Made by a program: the position numbers and the translations under genes. Below are positions 25,301-33,610 of a stretch of DNA of 64,000 nucleotides, piece after piece; position 1 is the stretch's first letter; each line of letters starts with the position of its first letter. This stretch comes from Persicimonas caeni. Its GTDB lineage: Bacteria > Myxococcota_A > Bradymonadia > Bradymonadales > Bradymonadaceae. The stretch is taken from positions 6,227,074 through 6,291,073 of the forward strand of contig NZ_CP041186.1 of assembly GCF_006517175.1 (NCBI RefSeq), read 5' to 3'. Under the pieces are notes generated by a model. That model saw only the letters and a program-made list of their open reading frames with translations, made no database searches and was not told the DNA's origin.

Positions 25301-25806
25301 CCCGTGCCCGTCGAGCCGTCGCCGAAGTCCCAAGCGTAGCTGTACTCGCCCGAGCCGCCGGTCACGTTGGCGGTGAACGACACATTGAGCGGGGCGATGC
25401 CCGACTCCGGGGTGGCCGTGACGCTGGCGGTCGCGGCTTCGGCCGGGACGACCGAGATGGTCAGCGACTTGACCGTGCTGCCGCCGAGCGCGTCGGAGAC
25501 GGTGGCCGTGGCGGTGTACTCACCGACCTCGGTGTAGGTGTGGGTGACCTCGGTGCCGGTGCCCGTGGCCCCGTCGCCGAAGGCCCACTGCACATACAGC
25601 GGCTCGGTGCTCGTGTTGGCGACCACCGAGAACGACACCTCTAGCGGCGCCTGGCCGCTCATCGGGGTCGCTTCGACCATCTCGACCGACAGATCCGACT
25701 CCTCTTGAGGGGCGTCGGCCGCGCAGGACGCGAGCGAGGCGGCCGCGAGAAAGAGGGTCGAGACGAGGGCGAAAAAACGTGCCTTTCCAAATAAGGAAGG
25801 GGCCAT
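22372..25806 (-). CDS. PKD-repeat surface lipoprotein
   Basis: A 1144-residue lipoprotein with lipobox ASLASC close to residue 28. Eight consecutive PKD domains follow (each with a pattern like Y-x-W-x-FGDG, then H-x-[YF] and a VTV-type strand), spanning about residues 45-720. After them come a CARDB-type domain (starting DLAVQSFTAV), a lamin-tail domain (LLINELLYRTAG, GDFSA region) and a PPC-like C-terminal domain. Such proteins are usually extracellular or outer-membrane adhesins or glycan binders (inference). AAGGAG seven bases before ATG 25806 sets the start. The eight PKD blocks resemble each other closely at DNA level, suggesting internal duplication. Confidence 0.88.
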   Translation of the reverse strand: MAPSLFGKARFFALVSTLFLAAASLASCAADAPQEESDLSVEMVEATPMSGQAPLEVSFSVVANTSTEPLYVQWAFGDGATGTGTEVTHTYTEVGEYTATATVSDALGGSTVKSLTISVVPAEAATASVTATPESGIAPLNVSFTANVTGGSGEYSYAWDFGDGSTGTGKTPSHRYETAGTFTASVVVTDTATGVDSDPATTEIRVADNETPVASASASPSSGIVPLTVSFNGSVVGGNEPFTYEWSFGDGSASTDAQNPSHEYTTPGTFSAVFKVTDADGQTATDRVQIQVADNTAPITEIAASPQSGIAPLSVQFDPQVQGGDAPLEFAWDFGDGETSSARKPSHTFQAAGDYAVSVTVTDANGDVATDSITVTATDNTVPSVGPTATPESGLAPLQVQFSSNASGGDGSLTYAWNFGDGNTSTSANPVHTYQTAGQFNASVTVTDANGDSASGSVQIDVGSDLVPSASASATPKSGYAPLQVQFFGSASGGNAPLNYAWNFGDGNSASDQNPTHVYQSPGTYTATVVVTDDNGDSDSATVVIEVNDNSVPQVSASASPASGIVPFNVNFNAAVANGDAPFTYEWNFGDGTPTSTVQNPSHSYTTAGSHTATVTVTDANGDTDSDTVTIQAADNSQPAVTASADTTTGAAPLSVNFSASASGGNAPLTYTWYFGDGTSPQSGQSVSHTYNNIGVYDAEVVVTDADGDTASDTIQINALAMAPDLAVQSFTAVATGSDVQYEVVIENRGTTDATASFFVRFFHDLSAAPDDTTSYDISEYVSQDVAVGQTVTVTTGATNLPIGDYDAYMLIDPYESNPDLDRTNNVGGPQSYTIEKLLINELLYRTAGSDTGTFVELYGTPGMDISGYSLEGINGSTGSSYDTLTFPQGTTMPQDGYLVVGDGSAANEDITDAFADLQNGEDSLVLKDDTGAVIDAVGYGDFSAAPGNFAGEGASTDDAPDDYSLGRDADGTDTGDNSVDFYMWRVPTPGAANTLTLTNSADTCGDAYELAAGVAGRFVVESDLGGLSNDFTSLAAGGSGTCSATGNTFGGPDQVFSFTVPSGMTADVMLDLDDNANVDLDSVLTGSPCTDLDSAFVGCNIGFTENFTGLTAGTYYLIVMEDSSTSSAGISEPYEYIVDIDLY

Positions 25807-26021
25807 TGCGTACTCCTTACTGCGCAAAAACGTTGGCTATAACGCGAGCAGCAATAGCAGGCATGCAATCGCTCGGCAACACCCGCGCCGGGTCGTGTCA
25901 CCAGTAGTTCACACAACGTGTTTGTTTTTCGAAGCCGACAGGATTACGATGCTCTTGTCTCTTTTTTGATACAGACGTCCTTGTGGGGGAGCGTCACTTC
26001 CCCTGCATTAAAGATGTCCTT

Positions 26022-28652
26022 ATGAAGAAGCTCGTCTTTCCGGCGGTCGTCGCCGCAGCCCTTCTCTCCAGCTTGCCCGCGAGCGCCCAGACGCTCGTCG
26101 AAGATTTCGCCGACCCGCTCGTCGATTGGCGAAGCGACTGGCTCAAGCTCAACAGCAACCTCGAAAACTACTACGTGGCCGGCGGCGGCACGGCGGGAGA
26201 CCGGGGCAACAACCCCACCGGGCTGTGGCTGTCGGACGGCTCGAACTCCGGTGATGCCGATATTGTCTTTACGGGCAGCTACGGCGACGCCATCCGGCGC
26301 CTCGAGCTCGACGCGGCCTGCTGGTCGACGGGGACGGAGTTCTACGCCTTCGACAAAGACGGCACCGAGATCTTCAGCCAGGCGTGCACGTCCAACGACG
26401 GCACCCCGGTGCAGACGTATCCCCACCACTTCACGGTGACCTCGACCAACGGCATCGGCGGCTGGGGCTTTCGCGGCGGCGGCATCGAAGGCAACACGGC
26501 CATCGACAACGTGACCGTCGAGCTCGGCCCGGTGGTCACTGTCGACGCCGGCGGGGGCTACACCGTCGCCGAGGGCGGCACCGTCTCGGTGAGCGCGACC
26601 TGCCCGAGCGCCAACTGCGCGAGCTACGATTGGGACATCGACTGCGACGGCACCACCGCCTACGACGACGCGAGCGGGCAGTCGGCCACCTTCTCGGCCG
26701 CCACCCTCGACGGCCCGTCGACCTGCCAGATCGCGGTGCAGGCATGCGACGGCTCGGGAACCTGCAGCACCGACACGGCGGTCGTCGACGTGACCAACGC
26801 CGCGCCGACCATCACCTCGACCCCGCCGACGACGATCCAGGTCGGCGACACCTACACCCACACCCTCACGGCGAGCGACCCGGCGAGCGCGGACACGCTT
26901 AGCTTCGCGCTGGCCGGCGGCCCCGCGTCGATGACGTTGTCGGGCGATACGCTCTCGTTTGCCCCCAATTGCGGCGACGTGGGCACACACACTGTGATGG
27001 TGACGGTGAGCGATGACGACGGCGCGACCTCCAACCTGACCTACGATCTGACGGTCGAGCAGCGCGATAACGACGGCGACAGCGTCGGCGACTGCGACGA
27101 CAACTGCGCCGCGCTGGCCAACCCGGCGCAGACCGACGCCGATGGCGACGGCACCGGCGACGTGTGCGACCCCGTCCCGGTGGCCAACGCCGACACCTAC
27201 AGCACCGCCGAGGACACCCTGTTGACCGTGGTCACCCCGGGCGTGCTCGACAACGACAACGACTCCGACGGCGACGCCATGACCGCCGCGGTCGTCCAGG
27301 CCCCCACGAGCGGCACCCTCACGCTCAACGCCGACGGCTCGTTCGACTACCAGCCCAACGCGAACTTCAACGGCACCGACACCTTCACCTACGCCGCCTC
27401 AGACGCGGCCAACGCCTCGACCCCGGCGACGGTCACCGTCACCGTCACCGCGGTCAACGACGCCCCGGTGCTCGTCGACCCGACCCCGACCGGCCCGCTG
27501 ACGGCCACGGCCGGCACCGAGCTTAGCTTCACCATCGTGGGCACCGACCTCGACGGCGACACCTTGAGCTACGACGTGCCCAACCTGCCCACGGGCGCGA
27601 GCGTCGACGCCACGAGCGGCGCGTTCGCCTGGACGCCGACCTATCTCGACGCCGGCACGCATACCGTGACCCTCGTGGTCAGCGACGGCGCCGCCCAGGA
27701 CACCCGCGACGTGGACATCGAAGTCGTCACCGCCGACGAAGACGGCGACGGCCTGTACGACGACTGGGAGACGAGCAACGGCCTCGACCCGACCACCGCC
27801 GACACCGACGCCGACGGCATCGCCGACGCCGAAGAGGTGGGCGACGATCTCGACAACCCGGTCGACACCGACGCCGACGGCACCATCGACGCCCTCGACA
27901 CCGACAGCGACGAAGACGGCGTCGCCGACGCCGACGAGGCCGGCGACAACGACCTGGCCACCGCCGCGGTCGACACCGACGCCGACGGCACCCCCGACTA
28001 CCGCGACCTCGACAGCGACGAGGACACGGTCGGAGACGACACGGACAACTGCCGCCTCGTCGCCAACCCCGACCAGGCCGACGCCGACGCCGACGGCCAG
28101 GGCGACGCCTGCGACGACGACCTCGACGGCGACACCATCGCCGACGACGCCGACAACTGCCCCGAGGTCGCCAACACCGACCAGGCCGACCTCGACGGCG
28201 ACGGCACCGGCGACGAGTGCGACGGCGACATCGACGGCGACGGCACGGACAACACCGCCGACAACTGCCCGCTGACCGCCAACGCCGACCAGACGAACAC
28301 CGACGCCGACGAGTTCGGCGACGCCTGCGACGAGGACGACGACGAAGACGGCACCCTCGACGACGCCGACAACTGCCCGCTGGTCGCCAACGCCGACCAA
28401 GCCGACTTCGACGAAGACGGCCAGGGCGACGCCTGCGACGATGACGCCGACGACGACGGCGTGGTCGGCGATGCCGACGCCTGCCCGCTCGACCCCAACG
28501 AGACCGACGACGGCTGCCCCGCGACCTACCAAGGCGCCTCGGCCGGTAGCGGCTGCGCCTGCAGCAGCACACAGGGCCCGACCGGCAGCTTCGCCGCCGC
28601 GATGTTCTTCTTGCTGGGACTCGCCGGCCTGCGGCTGCGCCGCCGCGATTGA
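26022..28652 (+). CDS. MYXO-CTERM-type surface protein with thrombospondin-3 repeats
   Basis: An 876-residue exported protein. The signal peptide is MKKLVFPAVVAAALLSSLPASA. Then follow an Ig-like or beta-rich N-terminal domain, cadherin/VCBS-like segments (VPVANADTYSTAEDTLLTV, VNDAPVLVDP) and a long stretch of Asp-rich, Ca-binding thrombospondin type-3 repeats (DxDxDGxxD/DNC) at about residues 580-835. The C-terminus is SGCACSS, a hydrophobic helix and LRLRRRD. This tail matches the MYXO-CTERM pattern, which is cut and sorted to the outer surface. ATG 26022 is chosen because the signal peptide begins there, although the ribosome site is weak. Confidence 0.86.
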   Translation: MKKLVFPAVVAAALLSSLPASAQTLVEDFADPLVDWRSDWLKLNSNLENYYVAGGGTAGDRGNNPTGLWLSDGSNSGDADIVFTGSYGDAIRRLELDAACWSTGTEFYAFDKDGTEIFSQACTSNDGTPVQTYPHHFTVTSTNGIGGWGFRGGGIEGNTAIDNVTVELGPVVTVDAGGGYTVAEGGTVSVSATCPSANCASYDWDIDCDGTTAYDDASGQSATFSAATLDGPSTCQIAVQACDGSGTCSTDTAVVDVTNAAPTITSTPPTTIQVGDTYTHTLTASDPASADTLSFALAGGPASMTLSGDTLSFAPNCGDVGTHTVMVTVSDDDGATSNLTYDLTVEQRDNDGDSVGDCDDNCAALANPAQTDADGDGTGDVCDPVPVANADTYSTAEDTLLTVVTPGVLDNDNDSDGDAMTAAVVQAPTSGTLTLNADGSFDYQPNANFNGTDTFTYAASDAANASTPATVTVTVTAVNDAPVLVDPTPTGPLTATAGTELSFTIVGTDLDGDTLSYDVPNLPTGASVDATSGAFAWTPTYLDAGTHTVTLVVSDGAAQDTRDVDIEVVTADEDGDGLYDDWETSNGLDPTTADTDADGIADAEEVGDDLDNPVDTDADGTIDALDTDSDEDGVADADEAGDNDLATAAVDTDADGTPDYRDLDSDEDTVGDDTDNCRLVANPDQADADADGQGDACDDDLDGDTIADDADNCPEVANTDQADLDGDGTGDECDGDIDGDGTDNTADNCPLTANADQTNTDADEFGDACDEDDDEDGTLDDADNCPLVANADQADFDEDGQGDACDDDADDDGVVGDADACPLDPNETDDGCPATYQGASAGSGCACSSTQGPTGSFAAAMFFLLGLAGLRLRRRD

Positions 28653-28665
28653 GCGATGGGGTCAA

Positions 28666-28747
28666 TCGGTGCGTGGGCATCTTGCCCGCGTTCTCGGTGC
28701 GGGGGCATCTTGCCCTCGTTCTCGGTGCGTGGGCATCTTGCCCTCGC
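28666..28747. repeat. Three-copy 28-bp tandem repeat (REP-like)
   Basis: Three units of 28 bp (starts 28666, 28694, 28722) contain GGGCATCTTGCCC, which can fold as GGGCA-TCT-TGCCC. The unit is the reverse complement of the six-copy array at 34618-34785 and related to the arrays at 28981 and 56684. It lies just after the MYXO-CTERM gene. Confidence 0.88.
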
Positions 28748-28980
28748 AGGCAACCGCCTCACCCCAACAATCACTTGTGGTGAATAAGCCGACCATTCGC
28801 CCCCCACGGCCGTAGTTTCAGGCCGAAGGGGGGCAGGCGCAAAGCGCCGGGGGGTTGAGGTAGCTGATCGGCAAGGCCTACAGAATCAAACCAGACCAAA
28901 CTGGTCTGCTCCCGACAACAACACATCTACTTACACATCTACTTACGCTCCGCCTACGCCTTCTGCGCGTCGACTCGTCT
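28748..28980. other. Intergenic spacer with a GC hairpin
   Basis: No gene is recognised. A hairpin forms from GCCCCCCACGGCC (from about 28800) and GGCCGAAGGGGGGC (to about 28834), with one A/A mismatch, followed by GCGCAAAGCGC. Similar Cys/Gly-rich palindromes of the type CCCCGGCTTCGCCGAAGGGG occur near 40530, so this may be a genomic repeat. Confidence 0.45.
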
Positions 28981-29222
28981 ATCGGAGCGAGTGCTTGCAG
29001 CGCTCGCAGACGAGGGCAAGATGCCCACGCACCGAACAAATCGCGCGCTATCGGAGCGAGTGCTTGCAGCGCTCGCAGACGAGGGCAAGATGCCCCCGCA
29101 CCGAACAACTCGCGCGCTATCGGAGCGAGTGCTTGCAGCGCTCGCAGACGAGGGCAAGATGCCCACGCACCGAACAAATCGTGCGCTATCGGAGCGAGTG
29201 CTTGCAGCGCCCGCAGACGAGG
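28981..29222. repeat. 69-bp tandem repeat, 3.5 copies
   Basis: Unit starts are 28981, 29050, 29119 and 29188, exactly 69 bp apart, with only a few substitutions. The fourth copy breaks off in a G-run at 29222. Each unit carries GAGGGCAAGATGCCC and the half GCTTGCAGCGCTCGCAGACG. The period is divisible by three, so an open frame crosses the array, but no start signal or family match supports coding. Confidence 0.9.
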
Positions 29223-29283
29223 GGGGGAAGGGTGTGGACGAGGGTTGCGACAATGCTCACGGCGGCCAAAAATTTCTCACCGA

Positions 29284-29608
29284 CCCATTGCTGCAACTTG
29301 TTGACGAGTCGCAAAATCGCTCGCCGACCCATTGCGATACCGTGATCGCTTCTCGCTCGAAAGCTCGCCGAGGGGTTGCTGCAACGGGGCGAACAGGCCT
29401 CGAGCAGCTCGTCGAAGGGTTGCTCGAAGGGGCGAGCTCGCTCCTCGATCCCCAGGGCGGGGGTTGCACCAACCCTCCGGCGAGGCCCCGGGAGCGACCT
29501 TCGAGGGTGATGGCAACCCTCGCCGACAGGCTCTCAGAGCTCGCTTACATGTTGCAGCAACCTATCGACGAGCGATTTTGCGACTCGCCCAAGGGTTGCA
29601 GCAATGGG
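29284..29608. repeat. 40-bp inverted repeat flanking 245 bp
   Basis: The left arm 29284-29323 and right arm 29569-29608 are inverted copies: a 19-base identical block (CGAGCGATTTTGCGACTCG in the right arm) and a 14-base identical block (GTTGCAGCAATGGG), separated by a divergent stretch of about six bases. A third, decayed direct copy follows at about 29613-29656. The interior holds more GTTGCTGCAA/TTGCAGCAA words. No coding signal is seen. It looks like a mosaic of decayed palindromic repeats. Confidence 0.7.
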
Positions 29609-29684
29609 GTGACGAGCGATTTTGGAACTCGCTTACATATTGCAGCAATGGGGGACCACGTCGTCTCGATCCAACGCGCGGGCT

Positions 29685-30365
29685 TCACGGCTCCCTCCGC
29701 TGCAGCAAAAACATGAAGTGCGAGCAGGCCCAGCGGCCCAGCCGGCTCTGGGCGACCGCGCTATCGGCGGGGCGCCACACGCGGCGGGCCGTCTCGGGCA
29801 GGCGGTGCACCGGAGCGAACATCACGCCGCGAAAGTCGACCAGCTCGAAGAGCGGCGAGGCGAGCCTGCGGACCTCGAGCGGGTGCAGTGCGGTGGCGCA
29901 GTGCCAGCCCTCGGGCTGGTAGTCGTTGAACCGGCGGCGTAGGTCGGAGGGGGCGTCGAAGGCGAGCAGCCCGCCGGGGCGAAGCACGCGGTGGCATTCG
30001 GCGAGGACTCGCCGGATATAGGACGGGTCGAGGTGCATGAAGAAGTGCAGCGAGAAGACCGCGTCGAAGCTCTCCGGGGCATAGGGGAGGGCGTCGGCGC
30101 GGGCGCACTCGATCGGGGTGTCGGGATGGCGGTGCCGTGCGCGACCGACCATCGCAGCGCTGGCGTCGACGCCCGCCGTGGCAAGGTCGAGGGTGCGCCC
30201 GGTGCCACACGCGAGGTCGAGCCGGTCGACCCCGGGCTCGTCCGGCAGCCACTGCGCGAGCACCTCGCGCTCTTGTCGGTCCAAGAACTGGCCCCAGGTG
30301 TGGCCAAATCGGGTGTCGTCGTAGGTGGGGGCGAGTTGGTCGTAATAGTCGACGACCTCATCCAT
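29685..30365 (-). CDS. Class I SAM-dependent methyltransferase
   Basis: A 226-residue methyltransferase of the UbiE/Methyltransf_11 type. Motif I is LDLACGTGRT (residues 49-58), a second acidic strand element appears at ARADALPYAPESFDAVFS, and motif post-II is VLRPGGLLAFD. The substrate is unknown. AGGAG seven bases before ATG 30365 supports the start. The gene is between the repeat mosaic at its 3' end and a frameshifted pseudogene that diverges upstream. It reads intact. Confidence 0.87.
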   Translation of the reverse strand: MDEVVDYYDQLAPTYDDTRFGHTWGQFLDRQEREVLAQWLPDEPGVDRLDLACGTGRTLDLATAGVDASAAMVGRARHRHPDTPIECARADALPYAPESFDAVFSLHFFMHLDPSYIRRVLAECHRVLRPGGLLAFDAPSDLRRRFNDYQPEGWHCATALHPLEVRRLASPLFELVDFRGVMFAPVHRLPETARRVWRPADSAVAQSRLGRWACSHFMFLLQRREP

Positions 30366-30602
30366 GAGCGCTCCTGTTCCTTTTTGCGGGGATCGGTTCT
30401 TGTGAGATGGGCGGTGGACGCAGCAGTTCGTACATGTCTCAAGCTATAGTGGCGTTGTGGCGAGGCGACGGCGTGGCGGTGCAGGGAAGGTGGAGAATCT
30501 GTGCAGTTTTTGTGCGGGGCGTCGGGTCTCGCGGTCCCTTCCTTGATCGCGCTCGCGCCGCTAGAGTGCGCGCGGCGACACACACTCACCCCGTTGGAGA
30601 CT

Positions 30603-32037
30603 ATGGGTTCGGGAACAGGCGACATCGCGCGTGACCTGGCGAGGTCACTTCAATACATCAAGCGTGCCGAGGGGATCGCCTTGGTCGACGGGGCGGGGTT
30701 GTGGCTGTTGTCGCGGCCGAAGCCATCGCGCGAGTGGTCTCCGAAGCTCGCCGAGGCGTTGGCTCGCGAGGAGCTTGCCTCGCGGCGAGAGCTGGCGAAC
30801 CTCGTCGGTGCGCGTGAGGTGAAGAGGGTCACACCCGGGTGGTTGGGGCGCTTGTCGTATCATCTGGGTCGTCTGGACCCCGAGCGCGCCAGCTCACCCA
30901 CCTCTTCCTGCAGTGGATGGCGGTCGACGAGCGAGAGTTGACGCGGCGCAAGCTCCACCACGAGGCGCTGGACGGTTTGCGCAGCGGGTCGTTGGAGGAG
31001 GCGGCGCTGGGTCTGACCGCGGCTTGGGAGCAGGCGCACGTGGCCGCGCCCATCGAGCCGGCGCACGAAGGGCTCGATATCGAGGCGCTCGGCGCGCTCT
31101 ACTTGGCCTTCCCCGAGCTCCCAGTCACGCCGGACGTACGCCGCAGCAAGGATGCCCTCGAGGGCATCCTTGGCTTTCTGCGCGCGAGTTCTTCGCCGAC
31201 GTGCTCGCCGGCAAGCCCTTGGCCGAGCGCGCCGAGAATCGCGCCTGGATGCAGCGGGCGAGCGGCTTCGACGTGCAGCGCTGGGCCGACGGCTTCGATC
31301 GGCGATCGACACGGGGCCAAGGCGGTCGTCGATCGCGTCGTCTCCGAATTTGCCGAGGCGTGTGGGCTCGAGCTCGACGACCATGTCAAGCCAGAGGTGC
31401 TCCACGACAGCTTTTGGTACGACGACGGTAACGAGGCGTGGCTCGTCGACGAGGAGTCCTACGAGTTCGAGACGATGCACGAGTCGGCGATGACGCGGCG
31501 TCTGCTCGAAGCCGTCGAGGCGGAGGACTTCGCCGCGGTCGAGGGCATCGCGCGATGGACCAAACCGATGCTCTCCACTACGACCTCAGCCCGTGGTTGC
31601 ACGCGACTTTCCTGTTCGCCGTCGTCGAGCCGGCGTCGATTCCGTACAGGGAGCGCGAGGAGCATCTTCGCAGGCTTCATGACGGCGATTGGTGGCGCGA
31701 GCAGGCGCGTTGGGTTGCCGGACTGCTTCGCGCCGGTGAGTTCGAAGACTACCTCGCCGATCTGGCGCGAACGGGCTACGCCGACCGACTCACCGCGGCG
31801 ACTCCGTTGATCATCGTCGGTCTGGAGTACGGAGACGACGATGCCAAGAAGGTCGCGCAGATGTACGTCGAGGCGATCTGCACAGTGGTGCCCGAGCAAC
31901 TGCCGCGAGTGTTGGAGGCCGCGTGTCTCTACCTGCATCCAGAGTTGTCGAGTGAGCTGGTGTCCACGTACGCGAGTAGCCTGCCCGAGCAGCTAGATGG
32001 CCAACCGGCCCTGTCGGCCGTGTTGGCGCGAGGCTGA
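30603..32037 (+). pseudogene. Frameshifted pseudogene of an unknown ~480-aa protein
   Basis: One protein appears spread over three frames. It begins at ATG 30603 (GGAG five bases upstream), with DIARDLARSLQYIKR and LANLVGAREVKRV. The frame changes near 30885 (to QLTHLFLQWMAVDEREL), near 31187 (to REFFADVLAGKPLAERAE), near 31312 (to AKAVVDRVVSEFAEAC) and near 31556 (to MDQTDALHYDLSPW), and the protein ends at TGA 32037. Two shifts are -1 and two +1, so the N- and C-termini are in the same frame. Each piece has normal codon use. No family was recognised. Decay by small indels is the simplest reading. Confidence 0.75.
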
Positions 32038-32090
32038 GATGTTCGAGGCGGCCAAAAGCGGTTGCCAGGCACCTGCTGCGGGCCTACCTT

Positions 32091-32129
32091 GCCGGTCCGT
32101 TCAATGCCGGTCCGTTCGATGCCGGTCCC
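32091..32129. repeat. 15-bp direct repeat upstream of tesB
   Basis: GCCGGTCCGTTCAAT, GCCGGTCCGTTCGAT and a third partial GCCGGTCCC follow each other directly, between the pseudogene and the tesB start. It may be a slip-strand expansion or a regulator site. Confidence 0.6.
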
Positions 32130-32138
32130 ACAAAATGG

Positions 32139-33011
32139 ATGACCACCATGACTGATGTACTCACGCAACTCGTCGACCTTTTGTCTCTCGAGCCGATCGA
32201 GAAGAACCTGTTCCGCGGCCAGTCGCAGGATTTGGGGTGGGGGCAGGTCTTCGGCGGGCAGGTGCTCGGCCAGTCGTTGTCGGCGGCTGCGCAGACGGTG
32301 CCCGAGAACCGGCACGTGCACTCGTTTCACGGCTACTTCTTGCTGCCGGGCGACGTCAGTCGGCCGATTGTCTACGACGTCGACCGGGCGCGTGACGGCG
32401 GGAGCTTTACGACGCGGCGGGTGAGCGCGATCCAGAACGGCGAGAAGATCTTTACGATGGCGGCGTCGTTTCAAGTCGAGGAGGAGGGCTTCGAGCATCA
32501 AGAGGAGATGCCCGAGGTTCCCGGGCCCGAGGGGTTGCCCTCGCAGACCGAGCTGGCCCGCAGGATCGCCGACCAGATTCCGTCGCCGCTTCGGGAGCGG
32601 TTTACCGCCGCGTCGCCTATCGAGACGCGGCCCATCGACCCGATCAACCCGTTCGACCCGGACGCGCGTCCGCCCGAGAGCGCGGTGTGGTATCGCGCCG
32701 CCGGAGACCTCCCCGACGACCCGTCGGTCCACCAATATCTGCTGGCCTATGCGTCCGACTTCAACTTTTTGGCGACGTCGATGTACCCGCACGCGGTCTC
32801 GTGGCTGACGCCGGGCATGCAGGTGGCGAGCCTCGACCACGCCATGTGGTTCCACCGTCCGTTTCGCATGGACGATTGGGTGCTGCACGTGGTCGAGAGC
32901 CCGTCGGCGACCGGCGGGCGAGGCTTGGTGCGCGGCCGTATCTACGACCGCGAGGGCAACCTCGTCGCCTCGACCGCCCAGGAAGGCTTGATTCGCAAGC
33001 GAAGCAAGTAG
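32139..33011 (+). CDS. tesB: Acyl-CoA thioesterase II (TesB)
   Basis: A 290-residue double-hotdog thioesterase of TesB length. It shows RGQSQDLGWGQVFGGQVLGQ near the N-terminus, the family phrase HSFHGYFLLPGD (residues 62-73) and the catalytic Asp in ASLDHAMWFH near residue 234. It hydrolyses acyl-CoA to free acid and CoA in the cytosol. ATG 32139 and the in-frame ATG 32148 are both possible, and neither has a strong ribosome site. The gene ends only seven bases from the convergent membrane protein gene. Confidence 0.92.
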   Translation: MTTMTDVLTQLVDLLSLEPIEKNLFRGQSQDLGWGQVFGGQVLGQSLSAAAQTVPENRHVHSFHGYFLLPGDVSRPIVYDVDRARDGGSFTTRRVSAIQNGEKIFTMAASFQVEEEGFEHQEEMPEVPGPEGLPSQTELARRIADQIPSPLRERFTAASPIETRPIDPINPFDPDARPPESAVWYRAAGDLPDDPSVHQYLLAYASDFNFLATSMYPHAVSWLTPGMQVASLDHAMWFHRPFRMDDWVLHVVESPSATGGRGLVRGRIYDREGNLVASTAQEGLIRKRSK

Positions 33012-33018
33012 TTAGTAG

Positions 33019-33534
33019 TTAGACCGGCAGGACCTTGCCGGCCGCCTTGCGCACCCCGGCGTTGACCAGCCCGTAGGTGGCGTGGCCGGCGAATTGGCGC
33101 GCGTGGGCCTGCCAGGGCAGGGCGCCGGGGCCTTTGTGCACGCCGACGGCCGGTTTGAGGATCTCCTCGACGAGCACGAAGGTCGCCACGCCGAACAACG
33201 CGCCGCGCAGCAGGCTGTCGCCGGCGCCGAGCCGGCGCCTCGCCATGGCGATGGCCACGCCGTTGCCCACGCCCAAGCCCCACTTGACGCCTTTGACGGC
33301 GCGTTTTCGGTCCTTGCGCGACAGGCGCTTGCCCATCTTCTTACTCACCTTGTCGACGAGGACCTCTTCGGCGGGCTTCTTCTCGGCGAAGGCCTCCTCG
33401 ATCTTCGAGCCCGTCTTCTGGCTCGAGGCGAGCATCGTCGTCACCTTCTTCATCGCCCAGGTTGCCACTGCACCGGCTACCAAGCCGGTCGCCAGCTTGA
33501 GTCCTTTGTCGCGCGCGTCTCCGATTTTGGACAT
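33019..33534 (-). CDS. Small membrane-associated protein (DUF1440/YagU-like)
   Basis: A 171-residue protein, basic in the middle, with hydrophobic segments at about residues 14-33 (LATGLVAGAVATWAMKKV), 92-112 and 118-138. The start resembles DUF1440 proteins such as YagU, but the resemblance is limited. GAGGAG directly abuts an upstream ATG, and the next ATG at 33534 gives a normal six-base spacing, so it is taken as the start. The gene converges with tesB and is followed at its 5' side by the 260-bp repeat array. Confidence 0.7.
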   Translation of the reverse strand: MSKIGDARDKGLKLATGLVAGAVATWAMKKVTTMLASSQKTGSKIEEAFAEKKPAEEVLVDKVSKKMGKRLSRKDRKRAVKGVKWGLGVGNGVAIAMARRRLGAGDSLLRGALFGVATFVLVEEILKPAVGVHKGPGALPWQAHARQFAGHATYGLVNAGVRKAAGKVLPV

Positions 33535-33610
33535 GGTCATCTCCTCAATGAAGTTGTGTGTTCGTTGCACTGGGCAAACCTAACCACGTCGCGTAGGTGC
33601 GAAGGGGGGG

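Noticed and set aside
23050-25644. Long frame antisense to the PKD lipoprotein
   Set aside because: The minus-strand frame has lipobox, eight PKD domains and a ribosome site; the plus frame is low-complexity and repeats with the PKD copies.
28981-29222. CRISPR array
   Set aside because: The 69-bp units are near identical with no unique spacers, and no cas genes lie nearby.
28991-29716. A 241-residue frame crossing the 69-bp array
   Set aside because: It depends on the repeat period being divisible by three and lacks a ribosome site or any family match.
30603-32037. Programmed frameshifting as the explanation
   Set aside because: Four shifts in both directions without slippery heptamers or fixed stem-loops fit random indels better.
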